NCBI GenBank assembly: GCA_964648295.1
Contig: CAZYNH010000002.1
Location: 62,001 to 126,000 of the forward strand
DNA from: UBA4055 sp964648295
GTDB taxonomy: Bacteria; UBA4055
Reading direction: 5' to 3'
DNA: 64,000 bases
This document shows positions 9,990-19,006 of the stretch, piece after piece; within the stretch, counting starts at the first letter, position 1, and each line of letters begins with the position of its first letter. The translations under genes were made by a program, and so were the position numbers. Under the pieces are notes generated by a model. That model saw only the letters and a list, made by a program, of their open reading frames with translations. It was not told where the DNA came from and searched no databases.

Positions 9990-11960
9990 ATGAATACCTT
10001 GACGATCGACTCGCTTGAGCTTAAAGGAAAAAAAGTTCTTGTAAGATGCGATTTCAATGTTCCGCTTAACGGGGAATTGAAGATCAGGGACGATAAAAGG
10101 ATCGTTGACGCTCTGCCGACTATAAAGAAGGTAATAAAAGAAGGCGGCAGACTGATTCTAATGTCGCATTTTGGAAGACCCGACGGCAAAGTTGTACCTG
10201 AAATGAGCCTGAAACCTGTCGCGGAAAGACTCGGCGAACTCATTAAGAAAAGAGTTGTACTGGCTCCCGACTGCATAGGCGATGAGGTCAAAGCTCTGGT
10301 CGAAGGCATGAAAGACGGCGATGTGATCCTTCTGGAAAACCTCAGGTTCCATGCCGAAGAAGAGGCAGGCGACGAGCAGTTCGCCGCAAAGCTCGCGGAG
10401 CTGGGCGAAATATATCTTTCCGACGCTTTCGGAGTATGTCACAGGGCGCACGCGTCCGTTTCAATAATCGCAAAATATTTCGATAAGGTCGCGTCAGGAT
10501 ACCTTTTAAAGAACGAGATAGAATATATCGGCGGGGCGATGAAAGACCCGAAACGGCCGCTTGCAACAATACTCGCAGGGAACAAGATCTCGAGTAAGAT
10601 AGATGTGATAATGAAGCTGATTGATATATCCGACAAGATATTTATAGGCGGCGGAATAGCCAATACATTGCTTCTAGCCAAAGGCGTAGAAGTCGGCAAA
10701 TCGCTGGTTGAGGCCGATAAAGTGGATGTAGCCATAGAAATACTGAAGAAAGCGGAGAAAAGGGGCACCAAGATACTTCTTCCACCGGACATGCTCTGCG
10801 GCAGGGAGTTCAAGAACGAGACGGAACTTAAATACTGCGATACTGACAAACAGGAAAAGGACTGGATAGCAATGGGTATCGGACCCAAGACGGTCAGGCA
10901 GTATAAAGATGAGCTTGCGGACTGCAAAACGGTGATCTGGAACGGGCCGATGTCGGTATTCGAATTTGAAAACTTCGCGAAAGAGACTTTCGAAATAGCT
11001 CAGGTCATCGCCGATTATACAAAAAATAACGGACTGATCTCTATTATCGGCGGCGGCGATACCGCGGCGGCTGTAAAAACAGCCGGCCTGGACGGACAGT
11101 ACTCGCACATCTCGACAGGCGGCGGCGCGGCAATGGAGTACATGGAAGGCAAGAAGCTTCCCGGAATAGCATGCCTGACACCCGCCGGGTTCGACGGCAG
11201 AAGGAAATTCCTGATTGCCGGAAACTGGAAAATGAACAAGACGCCGCAGGAAGCGATCAAGTTCGCCAAAGAATTAAAGAAGGCGATGCCGAACGACGAC
11301 AATGTCGAGATAATGGTAGCGCCCGTATTCAACTCTATATATCCCGTTTACCAGGAACTTAAAAAAACTCACATTGACATCGGGGCTCAGGATGTATTCT
11401 GGGAAACCTCGGGCGCGTTCACCGGAGAGATCTCCGCAAAGATGCTCAAGCTGACCGGCGCTAAATACTGCATAATCGGGCACAGCGAAAGAAGGCAGTT
11501 TTTTCACGAGACGGACGAAACCGTCAACAGGAAGATCAAAGCCGTACTTAAGGAAAGAATGGTGCCTGTGATCTGCGTAGGCGAAAAGCTTGAGCAGAGA
11601 GAGGCCGGAATGGAGAACGATATTGTAAAAACGCAGATAAAAGGCGCGCTGACCGGTATTGAGCTGAACGATCTGCTTAATATTGTTATTGCTTATGAAC
11701 CTGTCTGGGCGATTGGAACCGGCAGGACCGCGACTCCCGATCAGGCACAGGAAATGCATAAATATATAAGAGGTCTTTTAACCTCGATGTACGGCGAATC
11801 TTTCGCCGCTTCCACAAGGATACTATACGGAGGCTCCCTGAACGCAGGGAACGCGCGAGAACTGCTGTGTCAGAAAGACATTGACGGAGGCCTGATAGGC
11901 GGAGCGTCGCTTAAAAAAGATGAATTCAAGGCGATAGCCGATACAGCCAGGACTTTATAA
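9990..11960 (+). CDS. pgk-tpi: Fused phosphoglycerate kinase-triosephosphate isomerase
   Basis: A 656-residue bifunctional glycolytic enzyme. Residues 1-400 are phosphoglycerate kinase (VRCDFNVPL, SHFGRPDG, substrate-binding GGGDTAAA), which transfers phosphate between 1,3-bisphosphoglycerate and ADP. Residues about 404-656 are a full-length triosephosphate isomerase with the catalytic Lys in GNWKMN, the His in IGHSERR and the Glu in AYEPVWAIGTG. The two parts are joined in one frame with almost no linker and no stop. ATG 9990 with CAGGAG upstream is preferred to the in-frame ATG at 9906, which lies upstream of the predicted promoter. The same fusion is known from Thermotoga, where it assembles as a tetramer. 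All active-site motifs are intact. Confidence 0.96.
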   Translation: MNTLTIDSLELKGKKVLVRCDFNVPLNGELKIRDDKRIVDALPTIKKVIKEGGRLILMSHFGRPDGKVVPEMSLKPVAERLGELIKKRVVLAPDCIGDEVKALVEGMKDGDVILLENLRFHAEEEAGDEQFAAKLAELGEIYLSDAFGVCHRAHASVSIIAKYFDKVASGYLLKNEIEYIGGAMKDPKRPLATILAGNKISSKIDVIMKLIDISDKIFIGGGIANTLLLAKGVEVGKSLVEADKVDVAIEILKKAEKRGTKILLPPDMLCGREFKNETELKYCDTDKQEKDWIAMGIGPKTVRQYKDELADCKTVIWNGPMSVFEFENFAKETFEIAQVIADYTKNNGLISIIGGGDTAAAVKTAGLDGQYSHISTGGGAAMEYMEGKKLPGIACLTPAGFDGRRKFLIAGNWKMNKTPQEAIKFAKELKKAMPNDDNVEIMVAPVFNSIYPVYQELKKTHIDIGAQDVFWETSGAFTGEISAKMLKLTGAKYCIIGHSERRQFFHETDETVNRKIKAVLKERMVPVICVGEKLEQREAGMENDIVKTQIKGALTGIELNDLLNIVIAYEPVWAIGTGRTATPDQAQEMHKYIRGLLTSMYGESFAASTRILYGGSLNAGNARELLCQKDIDGGLIGGASLKKDEFKAIADTARTL

Positions 11961-11966
11961 TGGCGG

Positions 11967-13694
11967 TCAGTTGAAGGACAGGTAGCTTTCAAGCCTGAAT
12001 TTTACCTGTCTTTCAGACGATCTGTAATTCTCCACCTCGAAACCGGATGACATACTGAATCCGTTCCCTCTGTACATCAGACCCAGTCTGGGCCCGTGAG
12101 AGATATAGACGCGCCTGAGCTCGTTTTTATCAAAATCATCCTGGTCGAAATCGTAACTGTCGATCTCGTAGAAAAAGTATTCCGATCTGAGAAAAAGGCC
12201 TTTAAATACGGAATAACTTACCGATGCCGACGAATAATAATGGTGCTTGAAGTTTATCGGGTTCTCAGTGAATCTGCTGAAATTAAAGTTCCCGAATTCT
12301 TCATAAATGTATCTTGTGGCGATCTTTATTCCGCCTCTGTCTGAGAAATTATAGGATACAGTGTCTGAAACCGAGTAGTTTTTAATTACGAAACTGCTTG
12401 AATATGTTTCGTCATAATCGTAAGATCTGTAATATGTTCTGAATTTCACGCTGCCTGTCAGGTACAGATCCCTTTTCAGATCAAGTCTCAGATCAGTATT
12501 GGAATTTACTGTTCTGTCGGTAAAATTGTTCATGCTCCTGAAAGAGGAAATGTTCACCAGTTTGTAGTATTCCACAGGGAACGACTGGGTAAGAGTCAGC
12601 GAACCGCTTTTCAGATAAGTAACTTCAGGGGATAAAGATATTTTGATAATATCACGGTCCTCAATGTTGGACGATGTAAGCGATTTGTATTGGTGCTTGA
12701 GATATCTGCCGGTGATCCCGAAAATAAAATCGGAGTAGCGGTAATTGAGGCGCGGAGAGATCGAAAAATTATAGAACGAGAGCGATTTGTCCTTTTCCTC
12801 GTAATTTACACTGAAATTGTCCCTTCCGGTATCGAAGTCGAACCTGAGTCCGCCTGAGAACAGATCGCTTCCGAAAAATGTTTCGTTGCCCAGTTTAATG
12901 TCAGAATTGGAGTTAAAACCTGTAAATTCGCCGTTGATGTATGAATCGCGGTTCCTGGCATAAAATCCGGCCTCCGATATGTTTCTCAGGTTTTGTGACG
13001 CCGTGTAGGAGAATACAGACATGATATCGTATTCATACCTTTTTATCATGTATTGGTCGGACCTGATGTCATTGAAATGGTACCGGCTTAGGCTTCCTCT
13101 GCCGTTAAGCGAAAGCTGCCCCGATCCGTCGAAATCTCTTGAAAAAAGGACTGACGAATTTGAGGAATAGTTAAGATTATTGTCTGTATCGTCGGCGTCA
13201 AATAAACCTCTCATCAGAAGATTATCCGATTCGTCTTTATATGAGTACATTCCCTCAAATACGGCCATTCTGCCGTTCTTCTGCGCCATCTCATCTGATT
13301 TGCCGACATATCCGAAAGCCGTTCTCAGGTCTAAACCTCTGTCTTTATATCCGATCAGGGGGAGTATTCTCACCGTGCTCTGGGTAGGCCTTGTTACCGA
13401 GCTGTTGGACATGTAATCGCTTGAAAGGAGTATCCCATACCTCATAAAGTCAAACGATACAGAAATATCCCCGTTTATCCCGAAATCCTCTTTTGAATAT
13501 TTTTCGTAATATGTTTTGGTGTTGTTGCCCGTAAGGAAGATCGTGCTCAGGGAATCTTTCTGGCTGAAATTAAGGCGGGCTGTAAGCACATCGTATGTTC
13601 CGTGATCGGAATATCCAAAATAGACGCTGTCCCTTTCAGTCGGAAAGAGGGTGAGTGCTGCTGTCAGGACAATGAGGAAACAAATTTTTCTCAT
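11967..13694 (-). CDS. Outer-membrane beta-barrel protein of unknown function
   Basis: A 575-residue protein with a Sec signal peptide (MRKICFLIVLTAALTLF) followed by long stretches of alternating polar and aromatic/hydrophobic residues ending in the hydrophobic-Phe pattern LESYLSFN, as expected of an outer-membrane barrel strand. Tyr, Ser, Asp and Arg are abundant and there are no cysteines in the mature part. ATG 13694 overlaps the rlmN stop (ATGA), so it is the last gene of the leftward operon. No family could be assigned; a porin-like or assembly role is possible. Confidence 0.7.
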   Translation of the reverse strand: MRKICFLIVLTAALTLFPTERDSVYFGYSDHGTYDVLTARLNFSQKDSLSTIFLTGNNTKTYYEKYSKEDFGINGDISVSFDFMRYGILLSSDYMSNSSVTRPTQSTVRILPLIGYKDRGLDLRTAFGYVGKSDEMAQKNGRMAVFEGMYSYKDESDNLLMRGLFDADDTDNNLNYSSNSSVLFSRDFDGSGQLSLNGRGSLSRYHFNDIRSDQYMIKRYEYDIMSVFSYTASQNLRNISEAGFYARNRDSYINGEFTGFNSNSDIKLGNETFFGSDLFSGGLRFDFDTGRDNFSVNYEEKDKSLSFYNFSISPRLNYRYSDFIFGITGRYLKHQYKSLTSSNIEDRDIIKISLSPEVTYLKSGSLTLTQSFPVEYYKLVNISSFRSMNNFTDRTVNSNTDLRLDLKRDLYLTGSVKFRTYYRSYDYDETYSSSFVIKNYSVSDTVSYNFSDRGGIKIATRYIYEEFGNFNFSRFTENPINFKHHYYSSASVSYSVFKGLFLRSEYFFYEIDSYDFDQDDFDKNELRRVYISHGPRLGLMYRGNGFSMSSGFEVENYRSSERQVKFRLESYLSFN

Positions 13695-14734
13695 TGTCCG
13701 GGTTCCCCCGTATGCCTTTCCGCGCTCAACTGGCCGCACGCGGCCGATATGTCCTCGCCTCTGCTCGTCCTGAATACGACCGGAAAATTTACCTTTGAGA
13801 AATATCTGTAGAATTTTAAGGAAGACGCTTCTGAGAGAGGTTTGAAACCGCCTTCGGAAATGCCGTGATATTTTATGAGATTGAGTTTTGAAGGAAGTCC
13901 GGACAGAAGCCTGATCAGTTCCTCCGCATGTCTTTCCGAATCGTTCACGCCGTGAATAAGAATATATTCGAAAACCACCTTCCTGTTGGATCTTCGCGCA
14001 TATTCCTTAAGAGCATCGAACAGGTCGCTGACAGGATATTTCCTGTTCGCAGGCATAAGAAGGCTTCTTTCCCTGTCAAACGGATTGTGGAGGGATATTG
14101 CGAGTTTGTACCTGACATCGTCCGCTATGTATCTTTTCAGTCCGTCGATATGTCCGAAAGTGGAAATTGTGATCTTTCTCTTGCCGACCGCAAGTCCGGC
14201 GTCGTCTGAGATTATATCCGCGCTCCTTATCACTTCGTCATAGTTGTCAAAAGGCTCGCCCATTCCCATATAAACGACATTTGTTATCCTTTTTCCTGAA
14301 CGAACCGCGACTGCCATTACCTGCCCTACTATCTCTGACGCGCTGAGGTCTCTTTTATAGCCGGACTTTCCTGTTGCGCAGAATGCGCAGTTGTATCTGC
14401 AGCCGGCCTGGGATGAAATGCATAGAGTAAGCCTGTCCTGTTCCGGTATAAGTACGCATTCAACGAAGTTTCCGTCGAGGAGTTTTATAAGGAATTTTTC
14501 GGTTCCGTCCGCGCTTTTTACTGAGCTTTCTATTTCGAGCGGTATTATGCAGAATTCTGAGCTGAGTCTCTCTCTTACGGCCAGCGGAATATCGCTCATC
14601 ATGTCAAAATCCGTGACGGTTCTCTTATAGAGCCACGACCACAGCTGTTTTGCGGTGTATTTTTTCCCGCCAACCTGAACGATAATTTCGCATAGTTCAC
14701 TCGATCTGTAGCCGAGGATTGATTCCTGCAGCAT
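13691..14734 (-). CDS. rlmN: Dual-specificity RNA methyltransferase RlmN (23S rRNA A2503 / tRNA A37)
   Basis: A 347-residue radical SAM enzyme that methylates C2 of an adenosine in 23S rRNA and tRNA. It has the radical SAM motif CRYNCAFC, the SAM-binding MGMGEP motif, the substrate helix region EYILIHGVND and a C-terminal Cys in SAACGQL that would be the mRNA-type methyl-carrying cysteine. The start is placed at ATG 14734, because the frame upstream runs through the preceding gene. The gene follows the zinc-ribbon gene by 5 bp and overlaps the barrel gene by 4 bp. Confidence 0.94.
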   Translation of the reverse strand: MLQESILGYRSSELCEIIVQVGGKKYTAKQLWSWLYKRTVTDFDMMSDIPLAVRERLSSEFCIIPLEIESSVKSADGTEKFLIKLLDGNFVECVLIPEQDRLTLCISSQAGCRYNCAFCATGKSGYKRDLSASEIVGQVMAVAVRSGKRITNVVYMGMGEPFDNYDEVIRSADIISDDAGLAVGKRKITISTFGHIDGLKRYIADDVRYKLAISLHNPFDRERSLLMPANRKYPVSDLFDALKEYARRSNRKVVFEYILIHGVNDSERHAEELIRLLSGLPSKLNLIKYHGISEGGFKPLSEASSLKFYRYFSKVNFPVVFRTSRGEDISAACGQLSAERHTGEPGQ

Positions 14735-14739
14735 TAAAG

Positions 14740-15477
14740 TTATTTCTTCTTTTTCTTTTTGTTGTTGCCGAGCATTTCGACATCGACAAGTATTCGTCCG
14801 CAACCTTCGCAGATATTATAATCGTCCTTGAGCTTGATCTTCTGCTGCAGCTGATAGGGTATATGTATTTTACATCCGTTGCACAGTCCTTCTTCTGTTA
14901 CGAATGTGATTGCTATTCCGTTCCTTATCTTCATTATACGGTTGTAGTGGTTAAGGAAAGGAAGCCTTATGGACTTTTCGACTTTCTGTTTCTTCTTAAT
15001 CAGTTTCTCAAGCTCTTTTGATGTCGATTTTCCGACCTCGTTCTTTTTTTTCTGCTCCGCTTTTATCTTTTTTTCAATTTTTGAAATGTTCTTGTCGAGA
15101 TTTTCAAGCTCAAACCCGATCGCCTCAATTTCATTTTTGAGTTCAACGGTCCGCTCATCAAAGACCTCAACAGCCTTTTCGAGTTTCTTAACTTCTCTCT
15201 TGATATGTTCCTTTTTCGTTTTCTTGTCGTTATCAAGGTCTATCTGCTTCTGGTCAAGTATCCTTTTATGGTCAAGAATGTCGGCTTCATAAATGTCTTT
15301 ATCCTCCTGAAGCTCGCGCTGCCTTCTTATGAGTTTGACCCTCCTTATTGCGGATTCCTCTATCTCGTGCTTCATTCTCGAAATATGGTTCTCCATATTC
15401 CTTTCTTCGCTTGTAAGCTGGTATATCTCGTTGTCGATGATCTGCAGTTCGACCAGATATTTCAGGTCTTCAAACAT
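14740..15477 (-). CDS. Coiled-coil zinc-ribbon protein (C4-type, zf-RING_7 family)
   Basis: A 245-residue protein with a long charged coiled coil (about residues 20-170) and a C-terminal four-cysteine zinc ribbon made of CNGC and CEGC pairs, followed by a polylysine tail. This layout matches the widespread C4-type zinc ribbon family (pfam02591), which is thought to bind nucleic acid but has no firm role. A good ribosome binding site (GGAG) precedes ATG 15477. Confidence 0.85.
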   Translation of the reverse strand: MFEDLKYLVELQIIDNEIYQLTSEERNMENHISRMKHEIEESAIRRVKLIRRQRELQEDKDIYEADILDHKRILDQKQIDLDNDKKTKKEHIKREVKKLEKAVEVFDERTVELKNEIEAIGFELENLDKNISKIEKKIKAEQKKKNEVGKSTSKELEKLIKKKQKVEKSIRLPFLNHYNRIMKIRNGIAITFVTEEGLCNGCKIHIPYQLQQKIKLKDDYNICEGCGRILVDVEMLGNNKKKKKK

Positions 15478-15486
15478 AAGATACTC

Positions 15487-15900
15487 CTATTTTAAATTAT
15501 TTTCTTTTAATCCGAAAGGGTATTTCAGCAGCTCAGAGATATTCGCGTCAAGCCTTTTACCCTCAACATTAGTCATGATCACAAGCAGGTGCGGAGCGTA
15601 ATCGAATAAAAGCTGCCTGCAGGCACCGCAGGGAGAGACCGGTACCGGCGTGTCCGCGGTTATGAGCACCGCCGTAAATTCGCTTTCCCCGGCGCAGAGC
15701 GCTGCGGAGAGAGCGTTCCTTTCCGCGCACATCGTAAGGCCGTAAGACGAAGATTCAACATTGCAGCCGGCGTAAACGGCGCCATTTTTGGTAATGACCG
15801 CCGCGCCCACTTTGAATTTTGAATAGGGCGCACAAGCATTTTCTCTCGCTTCCAGAGCCCGAATGAAAAGAGATCTGAATATTTTTCCCGTGATCTTCAT
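15487..15900 (-). CDS. cdd: Cytidine deaminase
   Basis: A 137-residue homotetrameric-type cytidine deaminase that converts cytidine or deoxycytidine to the uridine form in pyrimidine salvage. The zinc and catalytic motifs CAERNAL and PCGACRQ are both present, and the length is that of the short Gram-positive-like form. Its start overlaps the stop of the lytic transglycosylase gene (ATGA). Confidence 0.95.
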   Translation of the reverse strand: MKITGKIFRSLFIRALEARENACAPYSKFKVGAAVITKNGAVYAGCNVESSSYGLTMCAERNALSAALCAGESEFTAVLITADTPVPVSPCGACRQLLFDYAPHLLVIMTNVEGKRLDANISELLKYPFGLKENNLK

Positions 15901-17042
15901 CTGACTATCCTCAGTTTCTGACCTCTTTTTACTTCGGCGGTCTCCACGCCTGAAGAAAGCGTAATTATCTTCAGGTCGTTATCCTCCGCCAGTTTTCTCC
16001 AGTCGGTTCTGAATCTGAACGCAATGCTTTCGATATTATCGTTGAACCTGACCTCATAGATATCTTCAAGAATGCCCGGACCTCGGAGCAGAGCGTTATC
16101 AGATGATCCTGTACCTGCAATGTATTTACGATCGGCCAGTCCGGATAAAAGTTTTTCTGAATATCCTTGGGGTAAAAAAATTTCCTGAGACGTATATTTA
16201 CTTATCGAACCGCCTGTCTTATAAGTCCCGAATTTTATATGGGGGTTCATTTTATACAGTTCTCGGTAAGATATACCTGTAATGGCACATATCTCGGAGA
16301 AAGGAAGGTCCGATGGTCCCAGTACGATCATGCAGGATTCATATTCGGGAATTTTTATTTTGTCAGGTTTCTTGAATCCGAATTCCTCGGGATCGGACAT
16401 GATGAGCTTATAAACGATCACTTTTTCAACATAGGATTCAGTCTCCTGATTGGACCTTGATGACCAGAAATCAGGGACTTTCTGATTCTCAAGAGTTGAC
16501 CTTACATTGGCATCGCCGTTGTTATAGGCTGCCAGAACAAGAAAAGGGTCATCCGGGAACAGCTTCGAGAGCATTCTTAAATGTTCCCCGGCGGCTCTTG
16601 CCGCTTTTTCGGGATGATTTCTCTCGTCTACAAAACTATCGACCCTCAGTCCGTACATTTTTCCGGTTGCCGGCATCAGCTGCCAGAGTCCGGATGCCTG
16701 TGCCTGTGAAAGAGCTCTGGGATTGAGTTCTGACTCAACAGGCATTATGTAGGCGTAATCAGGGTGAACGCCGAATTCTTTCAGGACCGTTTTTGCCTGA
16801 GGCAGATACTCATTCTGAATATCAATGAGGTTCTGAAAAAAACCTCTGCGGTCGTTTATGAAGATGTTGAATGTTCTCTCAATCCTTGCTTTCACATCAT
16901 ACTTGTCAAGAGGGATATCTCTGCCGGCAAAGCTGACCTCTTCAGGTAAACTGTAACAGTAAGCGCTAAAAGTGCAAAATAAAAGGAGAAACAGCGCTGT
17001 GGATTTGATTCTGATACCTCTGATGATCTTCCCTTTTGTCAA
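15897..17042 (-). CDS. Lytic murein transglycosylase (MltD-like)
   Basis: A 381-residue exported protein with a signal peptide (ALFLLLFCTFSAYC) and an SLT domain at about residues 75-200. It shows the catalytic Glu in VESELNPRA and the signature ASGLWQLMPATGKMYGL, followed by AAYNNGDANV. It should cut peptidoglycan between MurNAc and GlcNAc to form 1,6-anhydro ends. The C-terminal part (about residues 230-380) resembles weak LysM-like cell-wall-binding repeats. It is the first gene of the leftward operon with cdd, the zinc-ribbon gene, rlmN and the barrel. Confidence 0.9.
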   Translation of the reverse strand: MTKGKIIRGIRIKSTALFLLLFCTFSAYCYSLPEEVSFAGRDIPLDKYDVKARIERTFNIFINDRRGFFQNLIDIQNEYLPQAKTVLKEFGVHPDYAYIMPVESELNPRALSQAQASGLWQLMPATGKMYGLRVDSFVDERNHPEKAARAAGEHLRMLSKLFPDDPFLVLAAYNNGDANVRSTLENQKVPDFWSSRSNQETESYVEKVIVYKLIMSDPEEFGFKKPDKIKIPEYESCMIVLGPSDLPFSEICAITGISYRELYKMNPHIKFGTYKTGGSISKYTSQEIFLPQGYSEKLLSGLADRKYIAGTGSSDNALLRGPGILEDIYEVRFNDNIESIAFRFRTDWRKLAEDNDLKIITLSSGVETAEVKRGQKLRIVR

Positions 17043-17101
17043 TTTTACAACCCTATAATATAATAAAAAAGTCGGCTGAAACCAAATGAAATGTAAGTAC
17101 T

Positions 17102-17130
17102 TTGCATTTTGAAGAAAACTTGTGTAAATT
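17102..17130 (+). promoter_or_regulatory. Sigma-70 promoter of nadK
   Basis: TTGCAT, a 17-bp spacer and TAAATT, with the start codon 25 bp beyond the -10 box. Confidence 0.5.
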
Positions 17131-17155
17131 GTAGCAAATATCCCGGGGCGGCGAA

Positions 17156-18025
17156 ATGAAGTACGGCATAATCGACAATCTTAAGAGGGATCATAATACT
17201 GAGAATTTCAGAAGATTCTTTTCAGATCTGAAAAAAACAGGGCTTGACTTTGTTATAAACAAGAACAGCGATTACACGGCTTCATTGTCGTTCCCAGTAA
17301 AAGAAAAAAGCTCGCTGATACAGGATTCCGACATCATCATAGTTCTCGGCGGAGACGGATCTATGCTTGAAACCGCTCAGGCAGCCGCGGTTTTGTCAAA
17401 ACCCTTTCTCGGTGTTAATTACGGCAAGCTGGGTTTTCTCGCCGATGTCAAGGACGCCGAGATAGCGGAAAGACTGATGATGATAGAGAGAGGGGAGTAC
17501 TTTATCGAGGAAAGGATAATGCTTCAGGCTCAATACGGCAGTGAAACTATATACGCTCTGAACGACATCGTGCTCGACAGGGGATATTCTCAGAGGGTTC
17601 TAAAGGCGTCCGTAAGCATTAACGGGAAGTTTTTTACAACATATACATCGGACGGGGTAATAATTTCAACGCCGACAGGATCGACAGCCTACAATATGTC
17701 CGCCCACGGGCCGATCGTACAGCCGGGCGTGCCCGCCTTCATTGTCACAGCGATGAATCCTCACGCTCTCGCGATGAGGCCAATCGTCGTTCCCGACGAG
17801 TCGGTCATATCCGTCAAGGCTGAAAGCAATTATAAGGAGATCATGCTTTCAAGCGACGGGCAGGAGACTCATGCAATACCGTCAGGCGCGGTCTTTTCCG
17901 TAAAAAAGGCTCCTTTCAGCGCGAAATTCATAAAATTCTCCGACAGCGACTATTACCATCTGCTCCGCGAAAAACTCGGATGGGGCGGGTTCAAGGAGAG
18001 GGTATCCAAACAGGAAAATCAGTAA
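17156..18025 (+). CDS. nadK: NAD kinase
   Basis: A 289-residue NAD(+)/NADH kinase that makes NADP(+) from NAD(+). It contains the GGDGSML motif, NYGKLGFLAD and the conserved TPTGSTAYN loop, all typical of bacterial and archaeal NAD kinases. ATG 17156 follows a short purine-rich leader. The gene is transcribed divergently from the lytic transglycosylase operon and precedes the tRNA-Asn gene. Confidence 0.95.
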   Translation: MKYGIIDNLKRDHNTENFRRFFSDLKKTGLDFVINKNSDYTASLSFPVKEKSSLIQDSDIIIVLGGDGSMLETAQAAAVLSKPFLGVNYGKLGFLADVKDAEIAERLMMIERGEYFIEERIMLQAQYGSETIYALNDIVLDRGYSQRVLKASVSINGKFFTTYTSDGVIISTPTGSTAYNMSAHGPIVQPGVPAFIVTAMNPHALAMRPIVVPDESVISVKAESNYKEIMLSSDGQETHAIPSGAVFSVKKAPFSAKFIKFSDSDYYHLLREKLGWGGFKERVSKQENQ

Positions 18026-18033
18026 AATTTCAG

Positions 18034-18062
18034 TTGACAACTATTTGACTATTTGGTATATT
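18034..18062 (+). promoter_or_regulatory. Sigma-70 promoter of tRNA-Asn
   Basis: A perfect TTGACA, a 17-bp spacer and TATATT, ending 18 bp before the mature tRNA. Confidence 0.8.
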
Positions 18063-18080
18063 TAGCGCTTGTCAAAAGAC

Positions 18081-18153
18081 GGGAGCTTAGCTCAGTCGGT
18101 AGAGCAACTGGCTGTTAACCAGTTTGTCGGGGGTTCGAGTCCCTCATCTCCCG
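18081..18153 (+). tRNA. tRNA-Asn (GTT)
   Basis: A 73-nt cloverleaf: D stem GCTC/GAGC, anticodon stem ACTGG/CCAGT with loop CTGTTAA, T arm with TTCGAGT. The acceptor stem has one C-T mismatch at its sixth pair. CCA is not encoded. Confidence 0.95.
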
Positions 18154-18157
18154 CTAT

Positions 18158-18185
18158 AAACCGCAGAAAATCTGCGGTTTTTTTA
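18158..18185 (+). terminator. Rho-independent terminator after tRNA-Asn
   Basis: A 10-bp stem (AAACCGCAGA / TCTGCGGTTT) with a three-base loop, followed by a T run. Confidence 0.9.
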
Positions 18186-18191
18186 TTTTTG

Positions 18192-18220
18192 TTGTTTTGA
18201 GAAAATATCTGTGTTATATT
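18192..18220 (+). promoter_or_regulatory. Promoter of the polysaccharide deacetylase gene, predicted leaderless
   Basis: TTGTTT, a 17-bp spacer and TATATT. The ATG at 18227 lies exactly where transcription should start, and no ribosome binding site is present, so the mRNA may be leaderless. Confidence 0.5.
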
Positions 18221-18226
18221 GCAGAA

Positions 18227-19006
18227 ATGAATTACAAAGTAAAAATCCTTTTAAAACTCAGCTTAGTAGCAAGTCTTCTTTTCATACTATTTTCATGCTC
18301 AGAAAGAGAAAAGGAAGTAAGGAACGGCGGAGTAGTGTTTTCTTTCGATGACAGGTTTATTGCCGAATGGACAGCGCATCGCGACCTTTTCAAAAAATAC
18401 GGGATCAGGGCTACTTTCTTTATTTCCAGACCGTACTTACTGGATGAAACCCATGTTGATAATCTGAAGCTCTTAAGATCCGACGGACATGAGATCGGCT
18501 GCCACGGAATGTATCATCTTGATGCTACTCAATACGCCGATTCGATAGATAAATACATTAGTTACGAGATACTGCCAGCCTTAGAACTTATGAACGGTTT
18601 CGGTTTTCAGATCGAATCTTTCGCTTATCCTTACGGCCTTTCCACCGACAGGATTGATTCGGCGATGTTAGATCATTTCAGTTATTTACGGAAAGCTACG
18701 ATGAATTACAACTTTACGACGATCGATACTTACGACGAGATATACGCAACTCCTGATTATCACAATGTGGTAAACGCCATGGGTATAGACAATATTTTTA
18801 ATATTCCTACGGACAACATTGAAGCAGGTATCTTAAGGGCTCTGAATAAGGATGAAGTACTCGTACTTTATGCTCACAAGATAGACACTATAGCAGGAGA
18901 TTATGTAATAGATCCGGAGTATCTCGAGAACGCATTCAAGCTTTTATCCAAATATGAATTGCGGTCATTAAGAATGTCGGATCTTAATGGTTATTTTGAT
19001 AAGTAA
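18227..19006 (+). CDS. Polysaccharide deacetylase (NodB-type) lipoprotein
   Basis: A 259-residue lipoprotein: signal peptide with lipobox LFILFSC at about residue 24, then a NodB homology domain starting at VVFSFDD, with GIRATFFIS and HEIGCHGMYH giving the metal-binding Asp-His-His triad. Such enzymes remove acetyl groups from cell-surface or peptidoglycan polysaccharides. ATG 18227 is preferred to an upstream in-frame TTG, because the lipoprotein signal then starts at residue 1. Its 3' end overlaps the convergent miaA gene by 23 bp. Confidence 0.85.
   Translation: MNYKVKILLKLSLVASLLFILFSCSEREKEVRNGGVVFSFDDRFIAEWTAHRDLFKKYGIRATFFISRPYLLDETHVDNLKLLRSDGHEIGCHGMYHLDATQYADSIDKYISYEILPALELMNGFGFQIESFAYPYGLSTDRIDSAMLDHFSYLRKATMNYNFTTIDTYDEIYATPDYHNVVNAMGIDNIFNIPTDNIEAGILRALNKDEVLVLYAHKIDTIAGDYVIDPEYLENAFKLLSKYELRSLRMSDLNGYFDK

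Noticed and set aside
9906..11960. Longer version of the pgk-tpi protein starting at 9906
   Set aside because: The extra 28 residues are not like the PGK N-terminus and would start upstream of the predicted promoter; ATG 9990 has a good ribosome binding site.
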